Positions 20,685 to 33,272 of a stretch of DNA of 64,000 nt are shown here, piece by piece. The stretch spans positions 10,355,001-10,419,000 of the forward strand of contig NC_003075.7 in assembly GCF_000001735.4 (NCBI RefSeq). The letters are read 5' to 3'. Source of the DNA: Arabidopsis thaliana. Taxonomy: Eukaryota; Streptophyta; Magnoliopsida; Brassicales; Brassicaceae. The position numbers and the translations under genes are program-made. A model generated the notes under the pieces. The model did no database searches and was not told where the DNA came from. It worked only from the letters and a program-made list of their open reading frames with translations. How positions within the stretch are numbered: position 1 is the first letter of the stretch; each line of letters begins with the position of its first letter.

Positions 20685-23129
20685 ATGGAAGAGGATTATC
20701 AACAGCCGAGGTTTACGATTGGTAGGCAATCATCAATGGCGCCGGAGAAGATTCCGGAGCCGTCGGTTCACTCAGAAGAAGAGGTGTTTGAGGATGGAGA
20801 AGAGATCGATGGTGGTGTGAGACTAATGTATTTGGCTAATGAAGGTGACATTGAAGGGATTAAGGAGCTTATTGATTCAGGGATTGATGCTAATTACAGA
20901 GACATTGATGATCGGACTGCTTTACACGTGGCGGCTTGTCAAGGATTGAAAGATGTTGTTGAGCTTCTTCTTGATCGGAAAGCTGAGGTTGATCCTAAAG
21001 ATCGTTGGGGAAGCACTGTAAGAAGAAACTAAACCAATTGCTTTTTTTTTTTTTGGTGATTGTCTCTCTGGTTATGTTGAGTAATGATGATGTTTGTTAG
21101 TGATCTAATACGTTTTAGAAAACAGCCATTTGCAGATGCGATATTTTACAAGAACATTGATGTTATCAAGATTCTTGAGATACATGGAGCTAAACATCCG
21201 GTAAGAATCTGGCTAGTAATGTTGGTTTTGGTGTTTGATTGGAAGCTTATTTGTTTTTCTCATGATTGTTGACACATTTGTATGTTTTCAGATGGCTCCA
21301 ATGCACGTTAAGACTGCTCGTGAAGTCCCTGAGTATGAAATAAATCCTAGTGAGCTTGATTTCACTCAAAGCAAAGAGATAACAAAGGTAAAAAACATGT
21401 TTCATCTGTAATGGATCTTGTATCTATAAGTTTGAGTCTTTTTTGTCTTAACAGTGTGAAGATTCTTGTTTCAGGGAACTTACTGTATGGCAATGTGGCG
21501 TGGTATTCAAGTTGCGGTGAAAAAGCTGGATGATGAAGTTTTGAGCGATGACGATCAAGTGTAAGTAAATATCCTGTAGACGGTTCTAACTTCTAAGGTT
21601 TTGGATTCCAATTCCTTACCATAATCTTTTTGTATGTGCGTGTAGGAGGAAGTTCCATGATGAGCTTGCATTGCTCCAAAGGCTTAGGCATCCAAACATT
21701 GTGCAGTTTCTTGGTGCTGTAACCCAAAGTAACCCAATGATGATTGTGACTGAATATTTGCCCAGGGTACTGACTTTCTCTGATAAATTTGAAATTATTT
21801 TTGCATTTAGTTTCACGAAACCAAGATCTCATTTGATATATTCTTCAGGGGGATTTGCGTGAATTGCTCAAACGAAAAGGACAATTGAAACCAGCTACTG
21901 CTGTTAGATATGCCCTTGATATTGCTAGGTATGCAAGTTGAAGCTATATATGTCTCTTCTTCGTTGTTTATATATGTTCTATAAGATTCTCTTGTAAATC
22001 TTACCCGTTCGAATTATCCTAGGGGAATGAGCTATCTTCATGAGATCAAAGGAGACCCTATAATCCACCGCGATCTTGAACCTTCGTGAGTCACACTGTC
22101 CATATCAGTGGTTTCTGTCTCTTATATGTGCAGTTACTGACAGCAAACTCTTTCTGTTTTCGTTCTGACATTGGTAAAACTATATTTGCAGAAACATTCT
22201 GCGGGATGATTCAGGGCATCTGAAAGTTGCAGACTTTGGAGTAAGCAAGCTTGTTACTGTTAAAGAAGACAAGCCTTTTACATGTCAAGACATTTCTTGT
22301 AAGTACTTTTTCGCACCCAACTAGTTACTGTAAATTTTGAATGCTTTAATTCTTGATCTGCTTGGTTAAAGAGTCTTCATTACTGGATGTGTTATAATAA
22401 AAATTTATCGGTGTTATCCACATTATAGGTCGATATATAGCTCCCGAGGTTTTCACTAGTGAAGAATACGATACAAAAGCTGATGTTTTCTCATTTGCAT
22501 TGATCGTTCAGGAGGTAAGTAAAAACTAAAAACTTGTGACTTTCTCAAGTATTTTTTTTCATGTCATTGATTCCAATGTCGGATTCTCTAGATGATCGAA
22601 GGCCGAATGCCGTTTGCTGAAAAGGAAGACAGTGAAGCTTCTGAAGCTTATGCTGGCAAACATCGGCCATTATTCAAAGCTCCATCAAAGAATTACCCAC
22701 ATGGTCTTAAAACGTGAGTCTTTCTTCTCTCTTTCACCAAGAAACTAAATACTTATGAACAGTTTTGCATCATTGATTGGTTTGGTTCATGTCATTAATC
22801 CGATTTTTGAATCCCATAGGTTGATAGAAGAATGCTGGCATGAGAAACCTGCAAAGCGACCAACTTTCAGAGAGATCATTAAACGACTTGAGTCCATTCT
22901 TCACCACATGGGTCACAAGCGACAATGGAGGGTCTGTTTCTCTATATCTCTATCAAACACACATTGAGTTTTGTTTGTTTGTCTCTCTGATGTGTTTCTA
23001 CTTCTACATGTTGTCTTTTTCTTTTCTCAGATGAGGCCATTGACATGCTTTCAGAATTTCGAGCACAAGAAGAAACATAATTGGGATTTGAGCAGCCATG
23101 ACGGCTCATCATCCGGTTCACATTTGTGA
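20685..23129 (+). CDS. BHP: Ankyrin-repeat Raf-like (integrin-linked-kinase type) protein kinase
   Basis: Twelve exons (20685-21017, 21126-21200, 21292-21387, 21475-21560, 21646-21766, 21849-21928, 22023-22085, 22192-22298, 22429-22514, 22592-22713, 22820-22931, 23031-23129) encode 459 residues. Residues 45-135 form ankyrin repeats (TALHVAACQGLKDVVELLL). A kinase domain follows at about 160-430 with the lysine in VAVKKL (K184) and an intact DFG (D299). Two key places are unusual: the glycine loop reads KGTYCMAMW, and the catalytic loop is HRDLEPSN, with glutamate at 283 where lysine is normal. The gene matches At4g18950, reported as BHP (blue-light-dependent phosphorylation of guard-cell H+-ATPase) and as ILK5. 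Those names are from recall. Kinase activity may be weak or need manganese, as for other plant ILKs. Confidence 0.9.
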
Positions 23130-26100
23130 TTCTTTAAACGGTTAAAGAAACCATTCTTTTGTATCCATTCCTTCCGGTTTAGTTTGGGTTTCCCCAAAGC
23201 AACCGAATTTGACTTTGTATATTTGTTGTACACTGAAGAACTCAAGAAAGTCTTCGTGTATACAAAAACTGCATTTTTTTTATTCTAGTATACAAAATTG
23301 TTGTAAGATCTATGATTTTAACCGCAATATATATTTGCTGTTGTAATCTAAAAAATTGGTTTAAGAATATTTATGATTTTTCCTCAATCTTTTATGATCC
23401 CTAACTTCGAAAGGTCAAACAGATTTAATGTTTGCTTCTTTTATTCTTTTTAAAAGCTTCTTTCTTTACCGACCATAGTAGCCTCAAATAATTTGAGTTA
23501 TAGTAGTTGCAAGCATATTCTGCATTTTGGTTATAATTGCACTTTCAAAATCTGAAAGTTGGATATGTTTTTGCAATGTTTCTTTAACTGGAGCATTTGA
23601 CACTTCAACTTGCTTCAAAATCACTCCGGTACTCATTTTTCTTACCATCTTTTGTTTGTATTCAAATATCAAATGTTTTTTTTTGTTGCTAAAATAATTG
23701 AATAATGCATCGACCTAAACGAATAGATAAAGAATCACTAGACTAACACACACCTGTGGTTCTTGTCATTGGATCTCATGTGAGTGTTACTATACTTTTC
23801 TATCAAAGGCTTACCCTAAATTGTGAATCCTGTAAAACCACATGAAATTTTATGTCTATCACAAAAGAATACATACACCAAGATTCAAGAATATGAAAAC
23901 ACACATATAATATAGACATTTTTAAGAGGGTCCCAAAAACAGGCTCTTGATCTGGAAACTGTATTAATTTGTATCCAATTATAACCTCATGGGCCACTTT
24001 TCCCTGGCTATGCACATTATCATAGGTTATACGATTAAGTTCGTGATGGAAAATATGATTTATTAAAGTTTTCTTCCCGAGTTTGCAACGATTTTCCTTT
24101 CTTCAAAATCTAAAATTTATTCGATTAACAAAAAAAACAATTATCGACAAGCAATTCAAAGGAAAAATTGTGAAAAAACAAAAGAATAAGGAGAGAATAT
24201 GTCCTCCTTCTGTTTTTTTTTACTAAGAGAGAATATATCTTTAATAGGGGATGCTTCTTGCTCGAAGCCATCATTGAGAAGACCTTCATACTTGCGGGAG
24301 TCTATGATAGATATCTCAAGAGTTAACTTTAGATACTTTTATGCGATTTCATTTTATTTTTAATGACTTACTATAATAATTATTATTTTTTCATCTAAAT
24401 AATTCAATTCACGAAATCATCTTAATTATTATTTATATAAATACATGGACAAATAGAAGTGGAAGAACAATGTTTAGAAAACAAATCGAAAAAGATCGCC
24501 GACCTTTATTGATCGAGGAAGAGAATTCTGGTGGGATTTTAGAGGGAGGTAAGAGCATAGGTGCTAGAGAGTGTTCGGAGCTCGGAAAATGATTAAAATT
24601 GGTTTTGATTACACTTAATTAGTTTAATCTTCTAGTAACACACAAATATGCTAAAATAAACACATAATACATTCATGCAAACACAAAACTTGGCTTAATA
24701 TTGGCCAATAATTTGAGTGGCACAATCACAATCAAGCCAAAAGCAGCACTGATTTCTCTTTTTTTTTTTCTTTCTAATTAGTCTTAATTCGGTCCAAAAC
24801 CAAACAAAAATATCTTTAAATTATATTGGAACCTGACGAAAACAAATCTTAAATTCCCACAAAATGCTATATATATAGTATCTAAGTTTGAATGCCAATT
24901 CCATATTTTTACGGAATTTATAAAAGTACGCAGAATCTATTTCTAGCAGTTTGGAAAATTTTCAAAATATTTGAAAATTTTCAAATGGTTTGTGGTCTGT
25001 TGATCTACTAATCACGTCATACTAATTTTGGGATGGAATGTTACAGAATATATAATTTCAAAACAGAGAGAGTATTCTTTTGTTTTCTGTGAACTGATTT
25101 TATTCTAGGTAATATAATGTATCCATTTTTTTTAATGACGAGGAAGAAAAATTAAGGAACAAAAGAATATGCATTAAATTTGATTAGGTAGTGTCATTTA
25201 AGTGATCCCTTCTCCAACACAAAATGTATGATTCGACGTCAAATTAATGTTTTAAATATTTATTGCTTTTATTGATCATATATAATTTAATATTTATAAT
25301 CATTATTACGTGGGAACTTATCTAGTACACATTCTATGTCTTTGTGAACTTAGTACACGAGTAACGGTTTTTCTATTAAATTAAAACCTTCAAAACAACA
25401 TTTGATGAAAATTTCATAGATTTTACACCAAAATTTCGTAAGAAAAATTGTTGGAGTTCGTATTGTTTTCTTGTAGTAGATGACATTAAAAAAATACATT
25501 AAGATACACTAAACAAGAATTATGCATATTGTTTTTTGGTCAAAATCGAGCCTTTACCAAATTGATCGATACATTTTTTCTGATGATACGTTTAGACTAG
25601 TTGGATAAAATATTAATCTGTCCTCAAAACCAATTTGCAGTGGATCAATCCATATATCTTCTATATTATTAGGATCTTTGTCTAACTTCCGATGTGTGAT
25701 ATTGTTATTCCTAAGATAAAACACCATTGAAAAACAGTATTTTAAATCGGGTAAATAATTCAGCGAGTCACATATTTTTGTTTTAATAAAAACTCAAATC
25801 AAAAGTGATCAAAATATGGTAGAAAGCAACCTTCGATTGTGGTCCATCATGTAAGATACGAGAAGATTTTATGGTTTTTAAAACCCACTTCGACCATGAA
25901 AGCTTGACCCAAAGCAATTGAGTTGTTTCTTTTATAAATGACCTAATCAATTTCCATACATACAAGCATACATGTGACGTAAAGGAAATCTAATTATGTA
26001 CTAATTTGTAAATTTTACTAGTATTCAATTCAGTAATTCTTACTAAACTTACTTTAACTCTTGCTAATTAAATATACTACTAGAGAAGGTAAATTACATG

Positions 26101-28217
26101 CAGTTAAGCTATACTATTTTTTCTAATTGCAAGAAAGAAAGAAAAAGTACAAAAGAAAAGAAAGCACATTGCAAGTGGATGTATATATAGTTATAGGGAA
26201 ATAAATATGAATATGGACTGTATATACATATAGGTTTCTCTTATCTCTATCAAATTACCTTAAATGGGTTCATAAAGATGGAGATCAAAGACTACACATC
26301 ACATGCTACTCTCCCTCTTCTTTTGGCATAACCTTACTCCATTTATACATTGTGCTCCTCAATTATTCAACATTTTTTAAAAATAACTTATTTAACAAAA
26401 TGTTAGAAAATATCTACCCAATTTTTTTCTTCCACATACGAGCTACAAAGATCTTTATCAAATAAAACAAGAAAGATTATTAATCCATATTTTGGGTTAA
26501 ATTTTAATCCATTTAGCCAATTAGGAGAACTATTTTAACAGTTAGATACTTTTCAACAAAATTTATTAAGTAGTCACCTATGTATATTCATATAGTAGTT
26601 TCACAAACAATATGGAGAGCTGTGATCTTGAAGAGGGCGACAAAAGTCAAAAAGAAAATGTAAAAAAAGAGAGAGAGATTAAAGTAGTTGGAGAAGAGAG
26701 AAAAGTCTGGTTACCTTCTAATTGAGTCAGAAGCATTACACTTAAATAACTTTCCAAATTAAGCCCTACGTCTTGTCCAGCCCCTTAAAAGTACGCTTCA
26801 TCTCCCTATTTCCCCTATAAACCCTAAAACCCTATTTATCTTATTAATTTATCATTTTTTTTATATGTCAATATCACAACAAGTAAACATCATCAACTTC
26901 AAATCTCACTAACATAAATAGTATGCTAATTTTCTTCACTATCTGAGTAATTTTCTCCTTCTTTTTACATCATTCGATTCTATATTTGCCACACCATTAA
27001 ATAGATAAGTATATTGGTTCTTACTACTAATAATCAGTTTAGCCATATATCTAATTACACAGTTTTCTTTTATATGTTACTTTATATTTGTACACCATCA
27101 GTTACTATATACGGAATAAATTACACCTCATCATGTAATTACAATATTATCATAAATTTTTTGAAATTCTATTCTTTAATATTTTCAGTATCCAGAATCC
27201 ATTTTCTTATATTTATTCTGGCAAAATAATGTAAAATGGTATCAAATATACAACACCATATATTTGTTTATAAATAACTTCCTTAATTAGTGAAACAAAT
27301 TTTCCTGCAGAATGTCACTTAAATCTTTAAAACAATTCACAAAAGAAAAGGGAATAGAGCTGAAATTTTTTCCTCTTTAAAAAGATCAAGATTTAGTAAA
27401 AACTAGAAACAAAGAAGAAGATCGATATTTGTTGTAACAAAAAAATGTACTGATCAGATTTACCCAAAGATTTTAGTGCCTCAAAAACTTTCACATGAAA
27501 AGCAAAGACAAGTAATGGTAAGTAGAGTCTGCATCTCATGAGTGATTGCCCAACTTGAACCCTCTTTTCATTTAGACCTTTGTGAAAGACCACACAAGAA
27601 CTACCCACCAATAACTCTCTCTTTTTTTCTTCATTTCCAAAAACTATTTATTCATTTCTACAATTTCTCAATTTGGGGGTGTCCTTAATAAGTATTATAT
27701 TTATGAAAAGTCCGGATGTATGGTGGGTGTTATTTATGGTAATTAACACTATTTATTAATAATATTTTTCATGTGATTTCAAAAGCTGATGTACTCATGC
27801 TTTGTGAACCTTTAGATTGCTCTATGTCAATCTTTTATTTTAACCTATCATATGTCTAAATGTACTGAAAAGAAACACCAGTTTAATTAATTATACTTCC
27901 CTCATATATAACTATCAACCAAGTACAAAACTTTTGTCAATTCTCAAAATCAACTTTCACCACATAATTATCTAACATGTGTATGTTCCAAAACCAGTTT
28001 AAATAGAATTACTTTTCAGAAAATACATGTATATTAACTCTATCTAATAAAGAAGAAACACATACTTATCTCATAGATTCCATTCATAAAACTATGCTTT
28101 AGTGAGTAAGAAAACCAGTAATCAAACACAAATTGACAAGACACTATATGGATGTAAAAAGTGGGGAAAAATGGTGATAAATAGTAGAGAAAATTAAAAA
28201 GAAAAAAAATATTCCTT
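23130..28217. other. Gene-free 5-kb region upstream of AGAMOUS
   Basis: After the kinase 3' UTR, about 5 kb of AT-rich DNA holds no frame that looks like a protein on either strand. The largest open frames (60-72 codons) are low-complexity and unspliceable into anything recognisable. The right end is AGAMOUS 5' flanking DNA. A CTCCCTATTTCCCC tract next to a telo-box lies at about 26800-26835. A GA-rich stretch is near 26670. Confidence 0.6.
26819..26827 (+). promoter_or_regulatory. Telo-box upstream of AGAMOUS
   Basis: AAACCCTAA followed by AAACCCTA, just after CTCC/C-rich motifs, about 1.4 kb before the AG TATA box. Telo-boxes and CTCC motifs are among the sequences linked to Polycomb (PRC2) recruitment in Arabidopsis, and AG is a classic PRC2 target. 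The role at this site is inferred. Confidence 0.45.
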
Positions 28218-28223
28218 TATAAA
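28218..28223 (+). promoter_or_regulatory. AGAMOUS TATA box
   Basis: TATAAA sits about 140 bases before the end of the non-coding first exon, placing transcription start near 28250. Confidence 0.7.
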
Positions 28224-28249
28224 TGTATATACCCATCTCTTCACCAGCA

Positions 28250-28911
28250 CAACCTTACCTTCCATTTTCTGCAACTTCTCCAAATCTCATACTTTCCAGA
28301 AAATCATTTTCCCAAGAAAAATAAAACTTTCCCCTTTGTTCTTCTCCCCCCAACAGGTCAGGCTAGTATTTTGTTGTTCCCCAATCCTTTCAAACATTAT
28401 CTTCTTCATAATATTACTTTGCTTCACTTCTTTTGGTCCTTAAACCAAATTTTTGTTCTTCTTTAGTTTCCTTTTTTCCCGTTTTGATTTGATTCTTTTT
28501 ATGTTATTTAGAGAGAAACAAGATTCACAAATTCTCTGATCTTCTTTAACTCTTTAAAACTTTTCTTTTTCACACTCTAGATTTAAATTATCCCTATGGT
28601 TACAAAACAATTTTGTTCTTAGTTTATAACTTGTGTATTACCATCCTTTCTTGATTAACTCTTGTTAGGAGAATATGAATGTAAGATCAATAAAGTTCTT
28701 CAACTTTATAATTCCTTCTATAAGATGTGTGTCGGCAACAGAATTAAATTAAATCTTTATAGTTTAACTTTAATCTCAACCATAATTCAAAAGAATAGAA
28801 AACATGAAGAATCTTGAGTCTTTTCAAGAAAATCTTGATTGGTTTTTTGTTGGATTCTTGTAATTCTGTACTAATCAAATTTTGCCCTAAACGTTTTTGG
28901 CTTTGGAGCAG
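28250..28911 (+). other. AG: AGAMOUS non-coding first exon and leader intron
   Basis: The leader exon runs from roughly 28250 to 28356 and ends CCCCAACAG before a GTCAGG donor at 28357. The intron ends at GGAGCAG (28911), followed by exon 2 starting CAATCACGG. The leader is CT-rich and has no in-frame ATG for the AG reading frame. The start of transcription is approximate. Confidence 0.7.
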
Positions 28912-28916
28912 CAATC

Positions 28917-31900
28917 ACGGCGTACCAATCGGAGCTAGGAGGAGATTCCTCTCCCTTGAGGAAATCTGGGAGAGGAAAGATCGAAATCAAACGGATCGAG
29001 AACACAACGAATCGTCAAGTCACTTTTTGCAAACGTAGAAATGGTTTGCTCAAGAAAGCTTACGAGCTCTCTGTTCTTTGTGATGCTGAAGTCGCACTCA
29101 TCGTCTTCTCTAGCCGTGGTCGTCTCTATGAGTACTCTAACAACAGGTTTCTTCTTCTTCTCGTGCTCTGTTCTTACTTTATTAATAATTAAATTATTTT
29201 TAAAGTCCGATTTAGGGTTTTATGTTTATGTTAAAGCATAAATCTTTTACGAGGGTTTTCGATCTTCTAAGCTAGATTTGATTCTCTTCTTCTTGAATGC
29301 TCTTATGGGTAGGATTATTTTTCACTTTTTTCCTTCATATTCCACACACATATATATATAAACACACTAACATTAGTGGGAATATTTGTTTGATATGTTT
29401 ATTTTATTTACTTCGGGGGTTTTTGTAACAATTTTGTAGATCTAATTTCTTGTTCTTCATGTGTATATTAATTTTCCCTTAAGACTTAAATAAAAAGAGA
29501 GAATTTGTTATATATAGATATATGAAGTGAGGGAAATGGTACAAAGTTAAAGGAGATCTGAGTGAGAGTTAGATAATAAATGAAAAGAAATAAGAAACCA
29601 TCAGGGTTTTTTCTAATGTGGAGTTTTAGATTCAGTTTTGTAGAACTAAGATTCACTTTGTTGGGTGTTCTTTCTTCACTCATTTCTGTTATTATAATAA
29701 TAATAAAATCTTATATCTTTCTATTTTCCTTACTAACAAGTACTTGAAGATTTAGATATATTTATAGATCTGGTGTTGTAATAGGTAAAAACTTGATTTT
29801 TATGACTATAAAAGTAAGTTTTGGGAAACAAATTGGGGAGAGAGTAAGGAAGGACTATGAGGTCATATCTTCTGTTTTGTGATCATCCATCCTCCATTGT
29901 TGTTAATGTCTGTGTCTCTCTTTTTCTTCTCTTCTTTCTCTTACTTTCCTTTCTTATCTCTAGCTCTCTTTCTCTCTCATGAATTATATCATATCATATA
30001 TTTGATACAAACACATGTGATGGTAAGTGAGAGTGAATAAGGTGAAACTAGCTAGATTTTTGAGTTTTCATGAAATTTTAACTTATATGAGTGATAGAAA
30101 ATAATGGAACTTATACGTACATGTAGGACAATTTAGATGGTTATCTAAGTTTTTGTTTTTGTTTTCTCTTGAGAATGTTAAATGTTAGTGTTATTTTTGT
30201 AGTTTTGGAAAATTATATATGAGCTAAGATTAGTTTAGAAGTGGTCAAAAGAAACATAGATTTGAAATTTCAACTGAATTTTCAAGATTTCAAATAGTCA
30301 ATGAAACAAGGAGGTAATTAAGACAAATTAGCTTATGGGGACTCTTTTTTGTTATTCCTTAAAATTACTCTTTTTAAAATTAAAAATAACTAATCTCATT
30401 TCGAACTACATTACTCAAACTAGTAATCTCTAATTCGACACGCAATTTCCAAATACTTATTAGTAGAGAGTCCCACGTGATTACTTTCTTCTCCACCAAA
30501 ACATAAAACATGTCAAGATTAAATGGTGTTTGAAAATTAAAAGATCAATTTTCTTAATCGTTTACAGTTGTCAACTCTCATGTCCTGAAATATATAATTC
30601 TCATGTCCAAAACAAGAAAAGCTAACAACGACTTCAAATTAAATCAGTCAATCAAAATTAGTCTTCATTTACCTACTAATTTCTTTTTATATATCCGATG
30701 GGTACTCTACGAAATCAGAGTTTCGTTTCTTTATTTATTTTCTTTTATAAGATTTTTGAGGTTTTTTCAGAGGTTGGAATTGAGCGCAAGATTAGGTTTT
30801 GGGTCTGTAAGATTTGTTGTCTTTGTTAAAGAATCTTTGATCACGTCATCACTCAGATATTATTTCTTTTTATTTTTCACTTGTATTTTTACTAATTTAT
30901 TATAAAGTTTTGTTAGTTTCAGTTCTTGACTTCTGACAAGAAGGTTTTATGTCATAATGAATTAATTTGTAACCTATTTATAAATTCAAAAATGTCATCA
31001 TATTACTACTTTTGACCATTTAATATTAGATTTCTCATTTGGTCAATACCCAATGTTCATATTACATATATAGAGACAAAAATTATAAGGATACTAAATT
31101 GTTCATATTTCTTGGAAGTAAAAAGATTAATGATCACTGAATAAATAGATTTGGCATAGAAGTATAGCATTGGAATTGCTTCAACATCTTTGGTGTAGAT
31201 AGATTTATGCAATTTCTCTTTCTTTTTGAAGTATCTTTTTTTTTTCTAGAGAGAGAATAATGTTAGGGATTTTTATCATTTTCTCTCTCATTATGGGTAC
31301 TGAGAGGAAAGTGAGATTTTTAGTACGGATCCAATAGTTTAAGAGTTTGGTCTGCCTTCTACGATCCAAAAAAATCTACGGTCATGATCTCTCCATCGAG
31401 AAGGTTGAGAGTTCAGACATCAAAGTCTATAATATGTCATTGTAATACGTATTTGTGTATATATATCTATGTACAAGTACATATACAGGAAACTCAAGAA
31501 AAAAGAATAAATGGTAAATTTAATTATATTCCAAATAAGGAAAGTATGGAACGTTGTGATGTTACTCGGACAAGTCATTTAGTTACATCCATCACGTTTA
31601 AATTTAATCCAATGGTTACAATTTTAATACTATCAAATGTCTATTGGATTTATACCCAATGTGTTAATGGGTTGTTGACACATGTCACATGTCTGAAACC
31701 CTAGACATGTTCAGACCAATCATGTCACTCTAATTTTGCCAGCATGGCAGTTGGCAGCCAATCACTAGCTCGATAAATTTAAGGTTTCAGAGGAATTTTA
31801 ATTTATTTAGGGTTCATATTGTTTCATAAAATGATTCTTTATTTGTTACAACTTTAAGGAAATATTTTATTAACTATTTAATTGTTCCCTTTTCTTATAT

Positions 31901-33272
31901 TACTTTTGTTTTTTCTTCACATCATGTGTCACATTAAGTTGCATTTCTTCTGACTCAAAAGAACCGATGTTTGCTTTTAAGGTTTCGTATTAGAATCACT
32001 TAACTGTGCAAGTGGTCGATTTGACCCTATCAATTTTATTTTTTATTACTTATCAAAATGCAGATTTAAGCGTAGATTAAGTTTAGAAAATAGGTAGTTA
32101 ATAGGTCTAATTAACTTATTAATTCCTTTAAAAAAATTATTGCAGTGTAAAAGGGACTATTGAGAGGTACAAGAAGGCAATATCGGACAATTCTAACACC
32201 GGATCGGTGGCAGAAATTAATGCACAGGTAAGTGGTAACTTAATATTACACGAATGATTTTAATTAATATATGATGACATGACAACATTGTTCATTCTTT
32301 TACTCTTTTTTTTTTTGTTGTTGTTGTAGTATTATCAACAAGAATCAGCCAAATTGCGTCAACAAATAATCAGCATACAAAACTCCAACAGGTTAATTAT
32401 CTAACTGACTTGAAATATTTGATTACTTGGTTGTTATTAACTATTTGATATATTAACATATGTTGATAAATCAATTAGGCAATTGATGGGTGAGACGATA
32501 GGGTCAATGTCTCCCAAAGAGCTCAGGAACTTGGAAGGCAGATTAGAGAGAAGTATTACCCGAATCCGATCCAAGAAGGTAATTCTATTTTTTTTATAAA
32601 TGCTTCAATATAATATCAAATTAAATCTATATGCCTTGTTGCTAATTTTTGTTTAATTTTACAGAATGAGCTCTTATTTTCTGAAATCGACTACATGCAG
32701 AAAAGAGTAAGAAATAAATCTTAACTTAATTTCTATTCTTAATATGTTCTTATAATAATTTTGCTCATTTGCATTGCACCGATTAAGCAGGAAGTTGATT
32801 TGCATAACGATAACCAGATTCTTCGTGCAAAGGTAAAAGTACACATTATATATCAATTTCTATAATTTTCCCTATTGTTTCAATAAATATTATATGAAAA
32901 CGATTAAAATGGTGAAAGTACTTGTAGATAAATAGTTTATGACATATATTTGTGTAATGTAGATAGCTGAAAATGAGAGGAACAATCCGAGTATAAGTCT
33001 AATGCCAGGAGGATCTAACTACGAGCAGCTTATGCCACCACCTCAAACGCAATCTCAACCGTTTGATTCACGGAATTATTTCCAAGTCGCGGCATTGCAA
33101 CCTAACAATCACCATTACTCATCCGCGGGTCGCCAAGACCAAACCGCTCTCCAGTTAGTGTAAGGACACAAAATCTTGCTCCGATCAATCATTCTAGTCT
33201 TATATTATTAATCGGTCCATTTTGTAAAACTTGACAGCATGGATTTGGTCTTTTATGCTGTTTTGTAGGTAA
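28917..33272 (+). CDS. AG: AGAMOUS, C-class MIKC MADS-box floral identity factor (ACG start)
   Basis: Coding exons 28917-29146, 32146-32227, 32330-32391, 32479-32578, 32665-32706, 32791-32832, 32963-33159 and 33269-33272 give 252 residues, the known AG length. The frame begins at ACG (28917) followed by AYQSELGG; no in-frame ATG exists before the methionine in [10 protein letters not shown], far past the MADS domain. Non-AUG initiation of AG has been reported. The MADS domain starts at [16 protein letters not shown] and is followed by the intervening, keratin-like and C-terminal regions, ending [11 protein letters not shown] specifies stamens and carpels, ends floral meristem activity with WUS repression, and binds CArG boxes as dimers and tetramers with SEP proteins. 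The last intron (33160-33268) splits the final valine codon; read-through of the intron yields the same final residue and a stop at 33161-33163. Confidence 0.97.
31531..31540 (+). promoter_or_regulatory. CArG box in AG intron 2
   Basis: CCAAATAAGG is a perfect CC(A/T)6GG MADS-protein site. It lies about 70 bases before the WUS/LFY sites and is a likely place for AG/SEP3 feedback binding. Confidence 0.75.
31604..31615 (+). promoter_or_regulatory. Overlapping WUS and LFY sites (distal pair)
   Basis: TTAATCC (31604-31610) overlaps CCAATGG (31609-31615). TTAATCC is one of two WUSCHEL half-sites and CCANTG is the LEAFY core described in the AG 3' enhancer. Confidence 0.75.
31656..31670 (+). promoter_or_regulatory. 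LFY and WUS sites (proximal pair)
   Basis: CCAATGT (31656-31662) is followed by TTAATGG (31664-31670), one base apart. With the distal pair this makes a module in which WUS sites flank LFY sites. Confidence 0.78.
31716..31764 (+). promoter_or_regulatory. Two CCAATCA boxes in AG intron 2
   Basis: CCAATCA occurs at 31716-31722 and 31758-31764, 42 bases apart. These boxes are conserved across Brassicaceae AG introns and are needed for enhancer activity according to published footprinting work that I recall. An AAACCCTAG telo-box-like motif lies just before them at 31696-31704. Confidence 0.7.

Larger units (their letters stand above)
29147..32145 (+). promoter_or_regulatory. AG: AGAMOUS second intron, 3-kb regulatory intron
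   Basis: This intron of 2,999 bases lies directly after the MADS-box exon. It is known to hold the enhancers that direct AG expression and its repression. A cluster of binding sites (31531-31764) is visible and listed below. Several open frames occur in it (for example 30603-30905, 31384-31704) but none resembles a protein. Non-coding transcripts have been reported from this intron; I cannot place their ends from sequence. Confidence 0.9.

Noticed and set aside
30603..30905. 100-codon open frame in the AG second intron
   Set aside because: Low-complexity, phenylalanine-rich translation of AT-rich DNA, with no family resemblance and no flanking splice logic.
31384..31704. 106-codon open frame overlapping the AG enhancer
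   Set aside because: It covers known regulatory motifs and shows no protein-like pattern.
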